Under the pieces are notes generated by a model that ran no database searches, was not told the origin of the DNA, and saw nothing but the letters and a program-made list of their open reading frames with translations. Below are positions 36,007 through 45,496 of a stretch of 64,000 nucleotides of DNA, one piece after another; position 1 is the stretch's first letter, and each line of letters starts with the position of its first letter. Source of the DNA: Novosphingobium sp. ST904 (GTDB lineage: Bacteria > Pseudomonadota > Alphaproteobacteria > Sphingomonadales > Sphingomonadaceae); the NCBI RefSeq assembly GCF_001298105.1, contig NZ_LGJH01000157.1, positions 92,275 to 156,274 on the forward strand, in the 5' to 3' direction. Position numbers and translations under genes: made by a program.

Positions 36007-36645
36007 TCAGACGCCGCCGCGATTGCGGCAATTGTCCGTCACCTTCTTGCTGCATACCGGATACGGCTTGTTCATCGCGGTCGCCGGAGGGGGCGTCAGC
36101 GCGCCCTTGTACGGGCCGCCCTGATATCCCTGATCCGCAGGCATCGCAGGGCGCACCGCCTGCTGCGCAAACTGCGGGTCGGGTACGCCGTTCGTGGGCA
36201 TTCCCTCACCCGGAGGATTGGCCTGAGTGGGCGGCGTGGTCGGGGTCTGCCCGGCAAGCTGCTGCGATATGGAATTCCAGGCGATTGCCTGCTGCTCGGG
36301 CGTCATCTTGTAGATCTGTCCGCGCTGGTCCGGCGTAAGCGCCCAGTAGCCTTTCTGCTGCGGGTCCGTCAGGCTCCAGTAATAGGCCTGATACTCCGGC
36401 GACCAGGAATCGTAATCGGCACGCTGGGCTGCCGGCCACGAATCGTACATAGCCTTCTGTTCGGCAGACATTGATGCCGGAGAGATCGGCCTGGCCGGCG
36501 GCGTCCCGGAATCCGAAGGTGCTGCCGGCGGCGGAGGGGCTTCTGGCGCGGCGGGCATTTCGCCATTGGTATCCTGCGCCCCCATCGCTCCCGACATTCC
36601 CAGGAACGAAAGCGCGGCGGCTCCGGCAAGGAGATATTTTCGCAT
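36007..36645 (-). CDS. Secreted Pro/Gln-rich protein with degenerate aromatic repeats, unknown function
   Basis: 212 residues with a signal peptide (MRKYLLAGAAALSFLGMSGA, cleavage after MGA near 23). A Pro/Ala/Glu linker (about 30-55) leads to a block of roughly 12-15-residue repeats around residues 58-125, each built on a Tyr/Trp core: AMYDSWPAAQRADYDSWSPE, then YQAYYWSLTDPQQKGYWAL and TPDQRGQIYKMTPEQQAIAW. The C-terminus has two cysteines (VCSKKVTDNCRN). I recognise similar exported proteins in sphingomonads but no characterised family. It lies next to uvrD, divergently, with no functional link evident. Confidence 0.75.
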   Translation of the reverse strand: MRKYLLAGAAALSFLGMSGAMGAQDTNGEMPAAPEAPPPPAAPSDSGTPPARPISPASMSAEQKAMYDSWPAAQRADYDSWSPEYQAYYWSLTDPQQKGYWALTPDQRGQIYKMTPEQQAIAWNSISQQLAGQTPTTPPTQANPPGEGMPTNGVPDPQFAQQAVRPAMPADQGYQGGPYKGALTPPPATAMNKPYPVCSKKVTDNCRNRGGV

Positions 36646-36740
36646 GATCGCTCTCCATGTTCTTGTTCGTGAACAACCGACGCCCCGTCCCTGGGATTGT
36701 TCCCCCGGTGCGACGAAGCGGCCTTGCGCCGCGACACCCC

Positions 36741-36755
36741 GTTCCCTAGATGTTC
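36741..36755 (+). promoter_or_regulatory. LexA box (GTTC-N7-GTTC) upstream of uvrD
   Basis: GTTC at 36741-36744 and GTTC at 36752-36755 with seven bases between: the exact alphaproteobacterial SOS operator. It lies 25 bp before ATG 36781 and almost touches the alternative GTG at 36760, which argues for the ATG start. Confidence 0.8.
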
Positions 36756-36780
36756 ACGGGTGAACGATCTGCAATCCTCC

Positions 36781-39066
36781 ATGCCCGAAGCCTCGTCGGA
36801 CCCTCTGCTCGAAGGCCTGAATCCGCCCCAGCGCGAAGCCGTCCTGACCACTGACGGACCAGTGCTGATGCTGGCAGGCGCGGGAACAGGGAAAACCGCA
36901 GCGCTCACTCGCAGGCTTGCCAACCTGATCCGCAACCGGCTCGCATGGCCCAGCGAAATCCTCTGCGTCACGTTCACGAACAAGGCTGCGCGCGAGATGC
37001 GCGAACGCGTGGGCCATCTCATCGGCCCTGCCGTGGAAGGGATGCCATGGCTCGGCACGTTCCACGCGATTGCGGCGAAGATGCTGCGTCGCCACGCCGA
37101 ACTGGTAGGGCTGCAGCCAAACTACACGATCATCGATACCGACGATCAGTTGCGGCTGCTCAAGCAGCTGATCCAGTCCGAAGGGCTGGACGAGAAGCGC
37201 TGGCCAGCGCGCCAGCTCGCCGGTTGCATCGATCGCTGGAAGAACCGGGGCCTCAATCCCGCCGACCTCGACGCTGCCGAGAACGAGACTTATGCGAACG
37301 GGCGCGGCCAGAAGTTCTATCAGCTTTACCAGGACCGCCTGAAAGCGCTGAACGCCTGCGATTTCGGCGACCTTCTGCTCCACATGCTCAACATCCTGCG
37401 CACCAACCGCGAGGTGTTGGAACAGTACCAGCAGCGCTTCAAATACGTCATGGTGGACGAGTATCAGGACACCAACCAGGTCCAGTACCTCTGGCTCCGC
37501 CTGATCGCACAGGGTCATCGCAACATCTGCGTGGTGGGCGACGACGACCAGTCGATCTATTCCTGGCGCGGCGCCGAAGTGGCTAACATCCTGCGATTCG
37601 AAAAGGATTTCCCCGGAGCCAAGGTCATCCGGCTTGAGCAGAACTACCGCTCCACGCCGCAGATTCTCGCTGCCGCCTCCGGCCTCATCAACGAGAACAG
37701 CCAGCGGCTCGGCAAGACGCTGTGGACCGAGCGGCACTCGGGCGACAAGGTGCGGGTGATCGGCGTATGGGATGCCCCCGAAGAAGCGCGCCGGGTCGGT
37801 GACGAGATCGAGCGCCTCGAACGCGAAGGCGCTCCGCTGGAACAGATCGCGATCCTCGTGCGCGCCCAGTACCAGACCCGCGAATTCGAAGACCGCTTCA
37901 TCTCGATCGGCCTCAAATACCGCATCATCGGCGGTTTCCGGTTCTACGAACGCGCCGAGATTCGCGACGCTCTCGCCTATCTTCGCGTCATCGCCCAGCC
38001 CGCCGACGATTTGGCGTTCGAACGTATCTACAACGCCCCCAAGCGCGGGCTGGGCGCAAAGGCGCTGGAAGCGCTGCATGTCCTGGCGCGCCGCCGGAAC
38101 ATTCCGCTCGCCATGGCCGCGATCGAGATCGTCGATACCGACGAACTCCCCGCTCGCCCGCGCAATACCTTCCTCTCGCTGATGCGTGACTTCGCCCGCT
38201 GGCGCGAACTCGCCGGAACCGAGAACCCTGCCGACCTCATGCGCACCGTGCTCGACGAGAGCGGATATACCGATGCCCTTCAGGCGGAAAAGACGCCCGA
38301 ATCGGCCGGACGCCTCGAAAACCTCACCGAACTCGCCCGGGCCATGGAAGAGTACGAGAGCCTGGGCGACTTTCTCGAACACGTCAGCCTCGTCATGGAC
38401 AACGATGCCGCCTCGGACGAGGAAAAGGTCACGATCATGACCATGCACGGCGCCAAGGGCCTGGAATTCGACAACGTGTTCCTGCCGGGCTGGGAAGAAG
38501 GCGTGTTTCCCTCGCAACGGGCGATGGACGAAGGCGGGCTCGCCAGTCTCGAGGAGGAACGCCGCCTCGCCTACGTTGCCATCACGCGCGCGCGGCGAAA
38601 GTGCACGATCCTCCACGCCGCCAACCGCCGGATCTACGGCCAGTGGACAAGCTCGATCCCTTCCCGGTTCATCGCCGAACTGCCTGACGATCACGTCGAG
38701 AGCGAAACGACATTGTCAGGCGGTGCTTCCCTCTGGCGCGCGCAATGGTCGGAACATGGCGATCCTTTCGCCGACGTCGCCCGGGCGCAGCCCGCGCGCA
38801 CGATGACACGCGGCCCCGGTTGGCAGCGCGCCGCTGCCCGCGAGTTCGATCCCGCACCGCGCCGCATTGCCGAAACCACCCGTAGCGCCGCCAGCTTCGC
38901 CGCCAAGCCTCGCACCGACATCGAGATCGGCGCCCGCGTCTTTCATGAGAAGTTCGGATACGGCACTGTCACCGCGCAGGAAGGCAACAAGCTGGAGATC
39001 GACTTCGAGCAGGCCGGCCGCAAGCGGGTGATCGACAGCTTCGTCAAGCCAGCCGGAAGCGAATGA
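36781..39066 (+). CDS. uvrD: UvrD/PcrA-type DNA helicase II
   Basis: Superfamily 1A 3'-5' helicase acting in nucleotide excision and mismatch repair. Walker A is GAGTGKT at residues 33-39 after the Q motif LNPPQREAVL; then FTNKAAREMRERV (Ia), VDEYQDTNQVQYLWL (Walker B), VVGDDDQSIYSWRGAEV (III), EQNYRSTPQIL (IV), VTIMTMHGAKGLEFDNVFLP (V) and RLAYVAITRARRK (VI). The C-terminal Tudor-like domain ends VFHEKFGYGTVTAQEGNKLE. About 761 residues, normal. A perfect LexA box lies in its promoter, as in other SOS-regulated uvrD genes. GTG 36760 would add seven residues. Confidence 0.97.
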   Translation: MPEASSDPLLEGLNPPQREAVLTTDGPVLMLAGAGTGKTAALTRRLANLIRNRLAWPSEILCVTFTNKAAREMRERVGHLIGPAVEGMPWLGTFHAIAAKMLRRHAELVGLQPNYTIIDTDDQLRLLKQLIQSEGLDEKRWPARQLAGCIDRWKNRGLNPADLDAAENETYANGRGQKFYQLYQDRLKALNACDFGDLLLHMLNILRTNREVLEQYQQRFKYVMVDEYQDTNQVQYLWLRLIAQGHRNICVVGDDDQSIYSWRGAEVANILRFEKDFPGAKVIRLEQNYRSTPQILAAASGLINENSQRLGKTLWTERHSGDKVRVIGVWDAPEEARRVGDEIERLEREGAPLEQIAILVRAQYQTREFEDRFISIGLKYRIIGGFRFYERAEIRDALAYLRVIAQPADDLAFERIYNAPKRGLGAKALEALHVLARRRNIPLAMAAIEIVDTDELPARPRNTFLSLMRDFARWRELAGTENPADLMRTVLDESGYTDALQAEKTPESAGRLENLTELARAMEEYESLGDFLEHVSLVMDNDAASDEEKVTIMTMHGAKGLEFDNVFLPGWEEGVFPSQRAMDEGGLASLEEERRLAYVAITRARRKCTILHAANRRIYGQWTSSIPSRFIAELPDDHVESETTLSGGASLWRAQWSEHGDPFADVARAQPARTMTRGPGWQRAAAREFDPAPRRIAETTRSAASFAAKPRTDIEIGARVFHEKFGYGTVTAQEGNKLEIDFEQAGRKRVIDSFVKPAGSE

Positions 39067-39103
39067 GCCTCCCGGCCGGCTGAACGCGTTGGCTTGGCGG
39101 CGC

Positions 39104-40536
39104 CTAGATCCCGCTTTTGGCGGAGGCTGCCTCGATCTGCCGGAGCCACGGGTCAGCGCCGAATTCGGCCGTTCCGCCGGGCGAAAAGTCCATCAGCGCG
39201 GAGCCGTCTCCGGCGCGTGACTTCCATTCCGGCAGGCCTGCGCCGTTAGGATTGCCGGTCTTCGCGAAATTCACGAGATAGCTGCTGATGGTGCGGCCCA
39301 TTTCCCGATCCCGCGCGCTGGTCTTGCCGCTGTATTTCACGTCCTGCGTATCGAGGAAGAACGGTATGTCCGTAGCATGGCCGGCCCCTTTGCCGCCGCC
39401 TTCAATCGATGTGGCAACATAGGAAAAGCGGTATTCGTAGACAGGTGCGCCGCCGGCCGCCGCCAAGGCCGATATCTGCCGCGCCCCCGCAACCATGCTG
39501 CCCGAAATCCCGCCGATATCGTCACTGGTGGCACCGATCATCATCGGCACGCGATGGAACGTTTTCGCCTCGTAGGCATGGCGCTGATCCACCGCCAGCT
39601 TGCCGTCGCTGAACGGGCTGGCGAACGTGCGCGGCGCGCCGCTCGGACTGAAGAGAGCCATCAGGTTGAGCCCATCCGTCACCGCATCGGCAGAAAGGCC
39701 GCGCAATTTTGCAAGGGCCTGCGGATCATCGCGGGAAATGCCCTTCGCTTCGGCAAAGCGCACGCCGATCGCTTCCGTGGCGGCGAGATCGGGATTGGCA
39801 AGGCTCGTGCCGTTCCCGCCGGACATGACGACTGCCTTGTCGAACAGCCCTTCGGCCATGGGCGAGGTCACCAGGTTGTTGACGGACATGCCGCCCGCGC
39901 TTTCGCCTATGATCGTCACATTCTCGGGGTCGCCGCCGAACGCCGCGATGTTCCGCTGCACCCAGGCAAGCGCGGCGATCTGGTCCATGAAGCCATAGTT
40001 GCCGACAAGCCCCTTGTCCTGCGCCGCGCGGGTCAGCGCAGGATGGGCGAAAGTGCCGAAACGGCCGACCCGGTAATTGAAGCTGAAGAACAGCACGCCC
40101 TGCTTCGCGAGTTCTGCACCTGAATAAGTCGGCGGCGATGCGCCGCCGTTCACGAAGCCGCCACCGTAGATCCAGACGATCACGGGGAGTTTCGCCTTGG
40201 CCTGCGCCGGGCGCCAGACATTGGCGTAGAGACAGTCCTCGGCGGGGGGCGTGCCCAGCGGCGCCGCATCTCCGGCGAAGGGCTTCTGCATGCAATCATG
40301 CCCGTAGCTTTCCGCCGAACGGACATCCTTCCATGCCGCAACAGGCTGCGGTGCACGCCAGCGCAGCGCGCCGACCGGCGCGCCGCGAAGGGAATTCCCT
40401 TCCAGCTCACCACCTCGTCCTCGACGCTGCCGGCAAGCCTGCCGCTGTCCACCTGGACCACCGCCTGCGGTTCGGCCAACGCCGCGCACGAGGAGACGAG
40501 CGCAGCGCCGAACGCCAGAGCATACCTGAATTTCAT
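39104..40536 (-). CDS. Secreted type-B carboxylesterase, apparent -1 frameshift
   Basis: From ATG 40536 a signal peptide (KFRYALAFGAALVSSCAALA) precedes a carboxylesterase/lipase family domain. A missing base near 40380 breaks the frame after VSWKGIPFAA; restoring it gives APPVGALRWRAPQPVAAWKD, the family N-terminal motif. Also present: EDCLYANVW, VIVWIYGGGFVNGG (oxyanion hole), NYRVGRFGTF, NIAAFGGDPENVTIIGESAGG (nucleophile Ser) and GHATDIPFF (catalytic His). About 477 residues after repair, normal. A substrate cannot be assigned. Followed by a gap and then the DEAD-box helicase on the same strand. Confidence 0.87.
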
Positions 40537-40600
40537 GGATAATCCGCCTCGCCTGCCTCTCGATAGAAGGCAGTCTGCACAGGGCGGCAAGGACAGGCAA

Positions 40601-40636
40601 GCACCATTGCCGCACCCTGAGGCGCGGCAATGGTGC
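40601..40636 (-). terminator. 13-bp perfect hairpin after the DEAD-box helicase gene
   Basis: GCACCATTGCCGC (40601-40613) and GCGGCAATGGTGC (40624-40636) are exact complements with a 10-base loop. It lies 17 bp beyond the helicase stop. The following minus-strand bases (TTGCCTG) are only weakly U-rich, so it is a probable rather than textbook terminator. Confidence 0.6.
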
Positions 40637-40652
40637 CTGGCTTGAAGTAGGA

Positions 40653-42080
40653 TCAGGTGAGAGCGGAAACGCTCAGGAATTCGGGGATCGGACCGTTCCA
40701 GCCGTCATCGGCGGGCTCGGCATCGCGGCGACGCGAGCGATTGCCATCGGCACGGCGTTCGCGGCGCTGTTCGTCACCCCGGCTTTCGCGGCGCGGGGCA
40801 CGCTCAGCGCGTTCCTCGCGAGGAGCTGCGCGTTCTTCACGCGGCGCGGCACGTTCTTCGCGCGGGGCTTTCGCCTCCGTGCGCGGCTCTGCACGCTCAC
40901 GCTTCTCACGGCGGGGCTTTTCCGCACGAGCAGCAGCTTCGGGTGCTTCCGCAGCCGCTTCCTCGCCGCCGAGATGATAGACCGGAATCTTGCCGCCGGT
41001 CAGCTTCTCGACGTTCTCGATCGCTTCGGCGTCTTCAGGCGCCACGAAAGTGAAAGCACGCCCGGTTGCGCCGCCACGGCCGGTACGGCCGATACGGTGG
41101 ACGTAATCGTCCGGATGCCAGGGCGTGTCGAAGTTGAAGACGTGGCTCACGCCCTTCACGTCAAGCCCGCGCGCAGCCACGTCGGACGCGACGAGGATGT
41201 TGATCGAGCCATCCTTGAAACGCTGGAGTTCGGCAAGGCGCGCCGGCTGCTCCATGTCGCCGTGGATCTCGCCGGCCGCAAAGCCATGGCCCTTCAGGCT
41301 CTTGGCCAGTTCACGCACGGTCGTCTTGCGGTTGGCGAAGATGATCGCGGTCGAGACGTTGTCGGTGCGCAGGAGCTGGCGCAGGGCCTCGCGCTTCTTG
41401 CGGGCCGGCACCGCCACCTTGTGCTGGACGATATTCGTGTTCGCGGTCGCCGGGCGGGCCACCTCGATGTACTTCGGATTCGACAGGAAGCGATCCGCCA
41501 GCTTCTTGATCGGCGGAGGCATCGTTGCCGAGAAGAGCAGCGTCTGCCGATTGGTCGGCAGCTTGGAACAGATGCTCTCGATGTCGGGAATGAAGCCCAT
41601 GTCGAGCATGCGGTCCGCTTCGTCGATGACGAGCAGTTCGCAGCCGGTCAGCAGGATCTTGCCGCGCTCGAACAGGTCCATCAGGCGGCCCGGCGTCGCG
41701 ATCAGAACGTCGACACCTTCCTGCAGCGCCTTGATCTGGTCGCCCATCTGAACGCCGCCGATCAGCAGCGCCATGCGCAGATCGTGGTTCTTGCCGTACT
41801 TCTCGAAGTTCTCGGCAACCTGGGCCGCGAGTTCGCGGGTCGGTTCGAGGATCAGCGAGCGCGGCATCAGCGCACGGCGACGGCCATGCGCGAGAACGTC
41901 GATCATCGGGAGCACGAAGCTGGCCGTCTTGCCGGTGCCTGTCTGGGCGATGCCGATCAGGTCCTTCATCATCAGGACCGGCGGAATGGCTTGGGCCTGG
42001 ATCGGAGTCGGTTCGCTATAGCCAGCGGTTTCAACCGCTTGCAGCAATTCGTCAGACAGGCCGAGATCGGCAAAGTTCAT
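40653..42080 (-). CDS. DEAD-box RNA helicase (RhlE-like)
   Basis: 475 residues. Q motif GYSEPTPIQAQAIP (about 20-33), motif I AQTGTGKT (45-52), PTRELA, TPGRLMDL, DEAD near 155, SAT, then the helicase C domain with IIFANRKTTVRELAK, VASDVAARGLDVKGVSHVFN and HRIGRTGRGG. The C-terminal 110 residues are disordered and basic-acidic, with three near-identical PREERA repeats (KAPREERAAPREERA and onward), an RNA-binding style tail. RhlE-type helicases act in ribosome assembly, RNA decay and cold adaptation. Its leader contains three 19-bp direct repeats. Start ATG 42080. Confidence 0.94.
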   Translation of the reverse strand: MNFADLGLSDELLQAVETAGYSEPTPIQAQAIPPVLMMKDLIGIAQTGTGKTASFVLPMIDVLAHGRRRALMPRSLILEPTRELAAQVAENFEKYGKNHDLRMALLIGGVQMGDQIKALQEGVDVLIATPGRLMDLFERGKILLTGCELLVIDEADRMLDMGFIPDIESICSKLPTNRQTLLFSATMPPPIKKLADRFLSNPKYIEVARPATANTNIVQHKVAVPARKKREALRQLLRTDNVSTAIIFANRKTTVRELAKSLKGHGFAAGEIHGDMEQPARLAELQRFKDGSINILVASDVAARGLDVKGVSHVFNFDTPWHPDDYVHRIGRTGRGGATGRAFTFVAPEDAEAIENVEKLTGGKIPVYHLGGEEAAAEAPEAAARAEKPRREKRERAEPRTEAKAPREERAAPREERAAPREERAERAPRRESRGDEQRRERRADGNRSRRRDAEPADDGWNGPIPEFLSVSALT

Positions 42081-42103
42081 AGACAGACAGGGCTCATAGG
42101 CAA

Positions 42104-42158
42104 ACAGGTTAGCGAAAATCAGGCAAGTTAGCGAGAATCAGGCAGGTTAGCGAGAATC
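42104..42158 (-). repeat. Three tandem 19-bp direct repeats in the helicase leader
   Basis: On the minus strand the unit GATTCTCGCTAACCTGCCT occurs at 42140-42158, again with one change (AACTTG for AACCTG) at 42121-42139, and a third, more diverged partial copy at 42104-42120. It ends about 24 bases before the helicase ATG, so the repeats are in the promoter or the 5' untranslated RNA. Confidence 0.7.
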
Positions 42159-42350
42159 AAGGACGCTAAGGATATTCGCGGCGCTACGGCGACGACCGAA
42201 TCAATCGGTCAGCACGAAGCCGATCGTATATCTGGCCGGGCCCTATGCGGGAAATGCCCCCAACGTCAAGGAAATCCGCGCAAAGGCCGCGATTCGACCA
42301 GGCCGACAATGCTCCAAATCAGGATTTGCGCGCCAACCGCGGCCAATCGC

Positions 42351-42962
42351 TCAACGACCCACGGCAACCAGTTGGCGAATGCGCGTCAACTTGCAGGTGG
42401 TGCCGCTGCGGGAAAGCAATTCGTCGCGATCGACGCAGAGCTGGCCATCGGATGTCCGCGATAGCAGGAATCCGGAATAGAAAGCCCCTGCCCGGCACCC
42501 CCTTTCGAGTTCGGCACCGATCACCCGCCGATCGCGCATGAACAGCAGGAGCCGGCTCTGCCCGTCGGGCTGCACCCCGGCGATGCCGGACATCGGCAGG
42601 CATTTACCGATCTTGCGTTCGGAAAAGCGCGGGCCGTCGTCATCCCGCCCGGGCATGCCCACGAACATGTCTGGCGGGCTGGGCATCTGCGCGCGCGGGG
42701 TGACGCGAATCGTCATGCGCTGCTCGATTCGCACCTGCCAGGCATCGCCCGGCTCGACATGATCGAACGCCGATGCGGAAAACGGCCAGCCGCCCGGCGA
42801 ATCGGGCAGCTCATCCGGCCACGCATAACTGCCGGCTTCCGGTTCCACGGAGACGGTCCCGGTCTCCGCCCGCTCGCTTCGGGCCGTGCGGCCAGCCTCC
42901 GTCGCGCCCACCACGGGTAGCAGCAGCGCAAACGGATAGAGCAGGACGGAGGCGAGATTCAT
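42351..42962 (-). CDS. Exported protein of unknown function
   Basis: 203 residues with a probable signal peptide (MNLASVLLYPFALLLPVVGA). The rest has no family I recognise; a run of structured segments (GDAWQVRIEQRMTIRVTPRA, then GPRFSERKIGKCLPMSGIAG and QSRLLLFMRDRRVIGAELER) with four cysteines, including CLPMSGIAGVQ and QLCVDRDELL, suggests a compact, disulfide-stabilised domain. It is monocistronic, divergent from the FAD-linked oxidoreductase gene. Coding character (strong third-position GC) supports it being real. Confidence 0.65.
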   Translation of the reverse strand: MNLASVLLYPFALLLPVVGATEAGRTARSERAETGTVSVEPEAGSYAWPDELPDSPGGWPFSASAFDHVEPGDAWQVRIEQRMTIRVTPRAQMPSPPDMFVGMPGRDDDGPRFSERKIGKCLPMSGIAGVQPDGQSRLLLFMRDRRVIGAELERGCRAGAFYSGFLLSRTSDGQLCVDRDELLSRSGTTCKLTRIRQLVAVGR

Positions 42963-43107
42963 CGAAAGAGTTGGTCCCCGGGCACAGTGCTGTCGCCTTA
43001 GAGCAAGAGCTTGAACCAGCGCTTAACCCGATACGATGCACGCTCCATGTCGATAGCGAGGCAAGACCACGGATGAAACCCGGTGAAGCCTGTGCCATAT
43101 CGCCTTC

Positions 43108-44529
43108 ATGACGAATACCGACAGCTTTCTTGCCGAAGCCACCGCCCTGCTTGGCCCTCGCGGCCTGACCACTGACGCGGACCTGCTTGCCCCCTGGCTC
43201 ACCGACTGGCGCGGACGATATACCGGAAGCGCCGTGGCAATGGCCTCTCCCGCAAACGTCCCGGAACTGGCCGAGCTTGTGAATATCTGCGCCAGGTTCG
43301 GCGTTTCGATCGTTCCGCAAGGCGGCAACAGCGGCATGTCCGGAGGGGCAACGCCTGACGGCAGCGGAACCGCGCTGCTTCTTTCGCTGCGCCGGATGAA
43401 CGCGATTCGCACGCTGGACATCGAAGCGCGGCAGGTCACGTGCGAAGCCGGTGTCGTGCTCCAGACCCTTCATGAAGCGGCCGAAGCGCGGGACCTGCGC
43501 TTCCCCCTCTCGCTTGGCGGCAAGGGCTCGGCCACGGTGGGCGGACTGATTTCCACTAATGCCGGCGGCACGCAGGTTCTGCGGCACGGATCGATGCGCG
43601 CGCTTGTGCTGGGGCTCGAAGCCGTACTGGCCGACGGCCAGGTCTTCTCGATGCTTACGCCGCTCAAGAAGGACAATCGCGGGTTCGATCTCAAGCAATT
43701 GCTGATCGGCTCCGAAGGAACGATGGGCATCGTGACCGCGGCAACGCTGCGCCTGCTGCCCGCCATTGCCGAACGCGTCGTGATCTGGGCCGGCGTGCCC
43801 TCGCTCGGTGCGGCGCGCAAGCTCCTGCTCCACTGCGAGCGCTCTGCGGGAGAGGCACTGGAAGGCTTCGAGGTTCTGCCGCAAGCCTGCCTCGACGCCG
43901 TGCTCGATTATCTGCCCGACAGCCGCGCACCGCTTTCGGATCGCCACGCATGGCATGTCCTGATCGAGGTCGTGGCGGATCGCAACGCTGCCGCGACGCT
44001 GCGCGATCGCTGCGAATCGATGATGGCGGACGCATTCGAAGCCGAGCTTCTGGAAGACGCAGCCATGTCCAGCAACGAGTCCCAGGCCGAGGCCATGTGG
44101 CTGCTGCGCGAATCGATTTCCCCGGCCGAGCGCGCTCGCGGTCCGGCGGTGCAGCACGATATCTCCGTTCCCGTCGAGAAAATGCCGGACTTCGTGGAAA
44201 CCACCGCCCCGATGATCGAGGCCAGGTGGCCCGGCACGGAAGCCATCGCTTTCGGCCACCTTGGCGATGGCAACGTCCATTACCATGTGATCGCGCCGGA
44301 TGTGACCGACGGCCCCGCCTGGCAAGCCGACCAGGGCAAGACGATCAGCCGCTACATCCATGATCTCGTCACCGAATGGGGCGGCTCAATCTCGGCCGAG
44401 CACGGCATCGGCCAGCTCAAGCGCGACGAACTGGCCCGCCTCGGAGACCCTGCCGCGCTGTCCATGCTGCGCGCGGTGAAGCATGCCCTTGATCCCGCCG
44501 GAATCCTCAATCCCGGCAAGCTGATCTGA
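43108..44529 (+). CDS. FAD-linked D-2-hydroxyacid dehydrogenase (D-2-hydroxyglutarate/D-lactate type)
   Basis: 473 residues of the vanillyl-alcohol-oxidase/GlcD family. The FAD-binding PP-loop is VSIVPQGGNSGMSGGATPDG (near 70-89), followed by GKGSATVGGLISTNAGGTQV (near 149-168) and GSEGTMGIVTAATLRLLP (near 201). The C-terminal FAD-linked oxidase domain has the metal-binding AFGHLGDGNVHYHVI (near 385) and AEHGIGQLKRDEL. This pattern is shared by D-2-hydroxyglutarate, D-lactate and glycolate oxidases; D-2-hydroxyglutarate is favoured because the gene stands alone without GlcE/F partners. The electron acceptor is not visible. Confidence 0.88.
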   Translation: MTNTDSFLAEATALLGPRGLTTDADLLAPWLTDWRGRYTGSAVAMASPANVPELAELVNICARFGVSIVPQGGNSGMSGGATPDGSGTALLLSLRRMNAIRTLDIEARQVTCEAGVVLQTLHEAAEARDLRFPLSLGGKGSATVGGLISTNAGGTQVLRHGSMRALVLGLEAVLADGQVFSMLTPLKKDNRGFDLKQLLIGSEGTMGIVTAATLRLLPAIAERVVIWAGVPSLGAARKLLLHCERSAGEALEGFEVLPQACLDAVLDYLPDSRAPLSDRHAWHVLIEVVADRNAAATLRDRCESMMADAFEAELLEDAAMSSNESQAEAMWLLRESISPAERARGPAVQHDISVPVEKMPDFVETTAPMIEARWPGTEAIAFGHLGDGNVHYHVIAPDVTDGPAWQADQGKTISRYIHDLVTEWGGSISAEHGIGQLKRDELARLGDPAALSMLRAVKHALDPAGILNPGKLI

Positions 44530-44703
44530 CCCCGAACGACAAGCGCGCCTGCGCTTCGGCAGTGGCACTTACCGGGATCAATCGGGCGAGGACCCACGAC
44601 TCGCCCAATATCCCCGTTTCGGCGGGCTGCGCGCTTGCGCCCGCCCCATGCAGCCCCTAAAGCGTCGCCTTCGAAATTTCCCAGTCTTGCGGAGAGTAAC
44701 GCA

Positions 44704-45474
44704 ATGGCCACCGCGCCGCAGAATCCTGCCCTGCCCCTGTTCTACAAGGACCTCGTGCCGCTCAACTCGCAGCAGCACGCCACCTGGAAGACGCGTTCCA
44801 CCGACAAGGCCACCTGGCTGGTCGGCGTGAACTCGATCCCGCTGACCGTCGAGGAATTCCCGCAGGCGCAGCGCCACTTCCCGATCATCTTCACCGCTGG
44901 CGAAAATCCGGTGCCGCTGATCCTGATGGGCATGAACGAAGGCGTGAACGTCTACGTCGACGAAGACGGCACCGTGAATACGCCGGTCTACATCCCCGCT
45001 TACGCACGCCGCTATCCGTTCATGCTGGCCCGTCTGCGCCCGGATGCCGAAGAACTCTCGCTCTGCGTCGACCCCACCAGCGATCTCGTCGGTGAAGGCG
45101 AGGACGGTGAAGCCCTCTTCAATGAGGCCGAGCCGACCGAAGCGACCAAGAACATGCTCAAGTTCTGCGAGAACTTCGAGATCGCCGGCACCAAGACCGC
45201 CAATTTCATGGCGGAGCTGACGAAGCACAACCTGCTGATGGACGGCGAACTGAACATCGACATCGGCACCGGCCAGCCCTTCACCTATCGCGGCTTCCAG
45301 ATGGTCGACGAAAACAAGCTGCGTGAAATGCGCGGCGACGTGCTGCGCCAGTGGAACCAGAACGGCATGCTGCCGCTGATTTACGCACACCTCTTCTCGC
45401 TCGATCTGGTGCGGGACATTTTCGGTCGTCAGGTTTCCCAGGGCAAGGGTCCGCAGATCCTCCCCGCCGCCTGA
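44704..45474 (+). CDS. SapC family protein
   Basis: 256 residues. The SapC domain (PF07277) covers most of the length: LPLFYKDLVPLNSQQHATWK (about 10-29), FPIIFTAGENPVPLILMGMN, PVYIPAYARRYPFMLARLRP near 98-117, LCVDPTSDLVG, and the C-terminal FQMVDENKLREMRGDVLRQW with YAHLFSLDLVRDIF. SapC proteins are named for association with S-layer/peptide genes, but their role is unproven and they are often found near TonB receptors; none is adjacent. ATG 44704 follows GGAGAG. A stem-loop and a small RNA gene follow. Confidence 0.9.
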   Translation: MATAPQNPALPLFYKDLVPLNSQQHATWKTRSTDKATWLVGVNSIPLTVEEFPQAQRHFPIIFTAGENPVPLILMGMNEGVNVYVDEDGTVNTPVYIPAYARRYPFMLARLRPDAEELSLCVDPTSDLVGEGEDGEALFNEAEPTEATKNMLKFCENFEIAGTKTANFMAELTKHNLLMDGELNIDIGTGQPFTYRGFQMVDENKLREMRGDVLRQWNQNGMLPLIYAHLFSLDLVRDIFGRQVSQGKGPQILPAA

Positions 45475-45496
45475 CACTCTGATTTCGTGAACTTTC

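Noticed and set aside
36754..38694. 646-codon open frame opposite uvrD
   Set aside because: Antisense to intact uvrD motifs and composed of biased residues.
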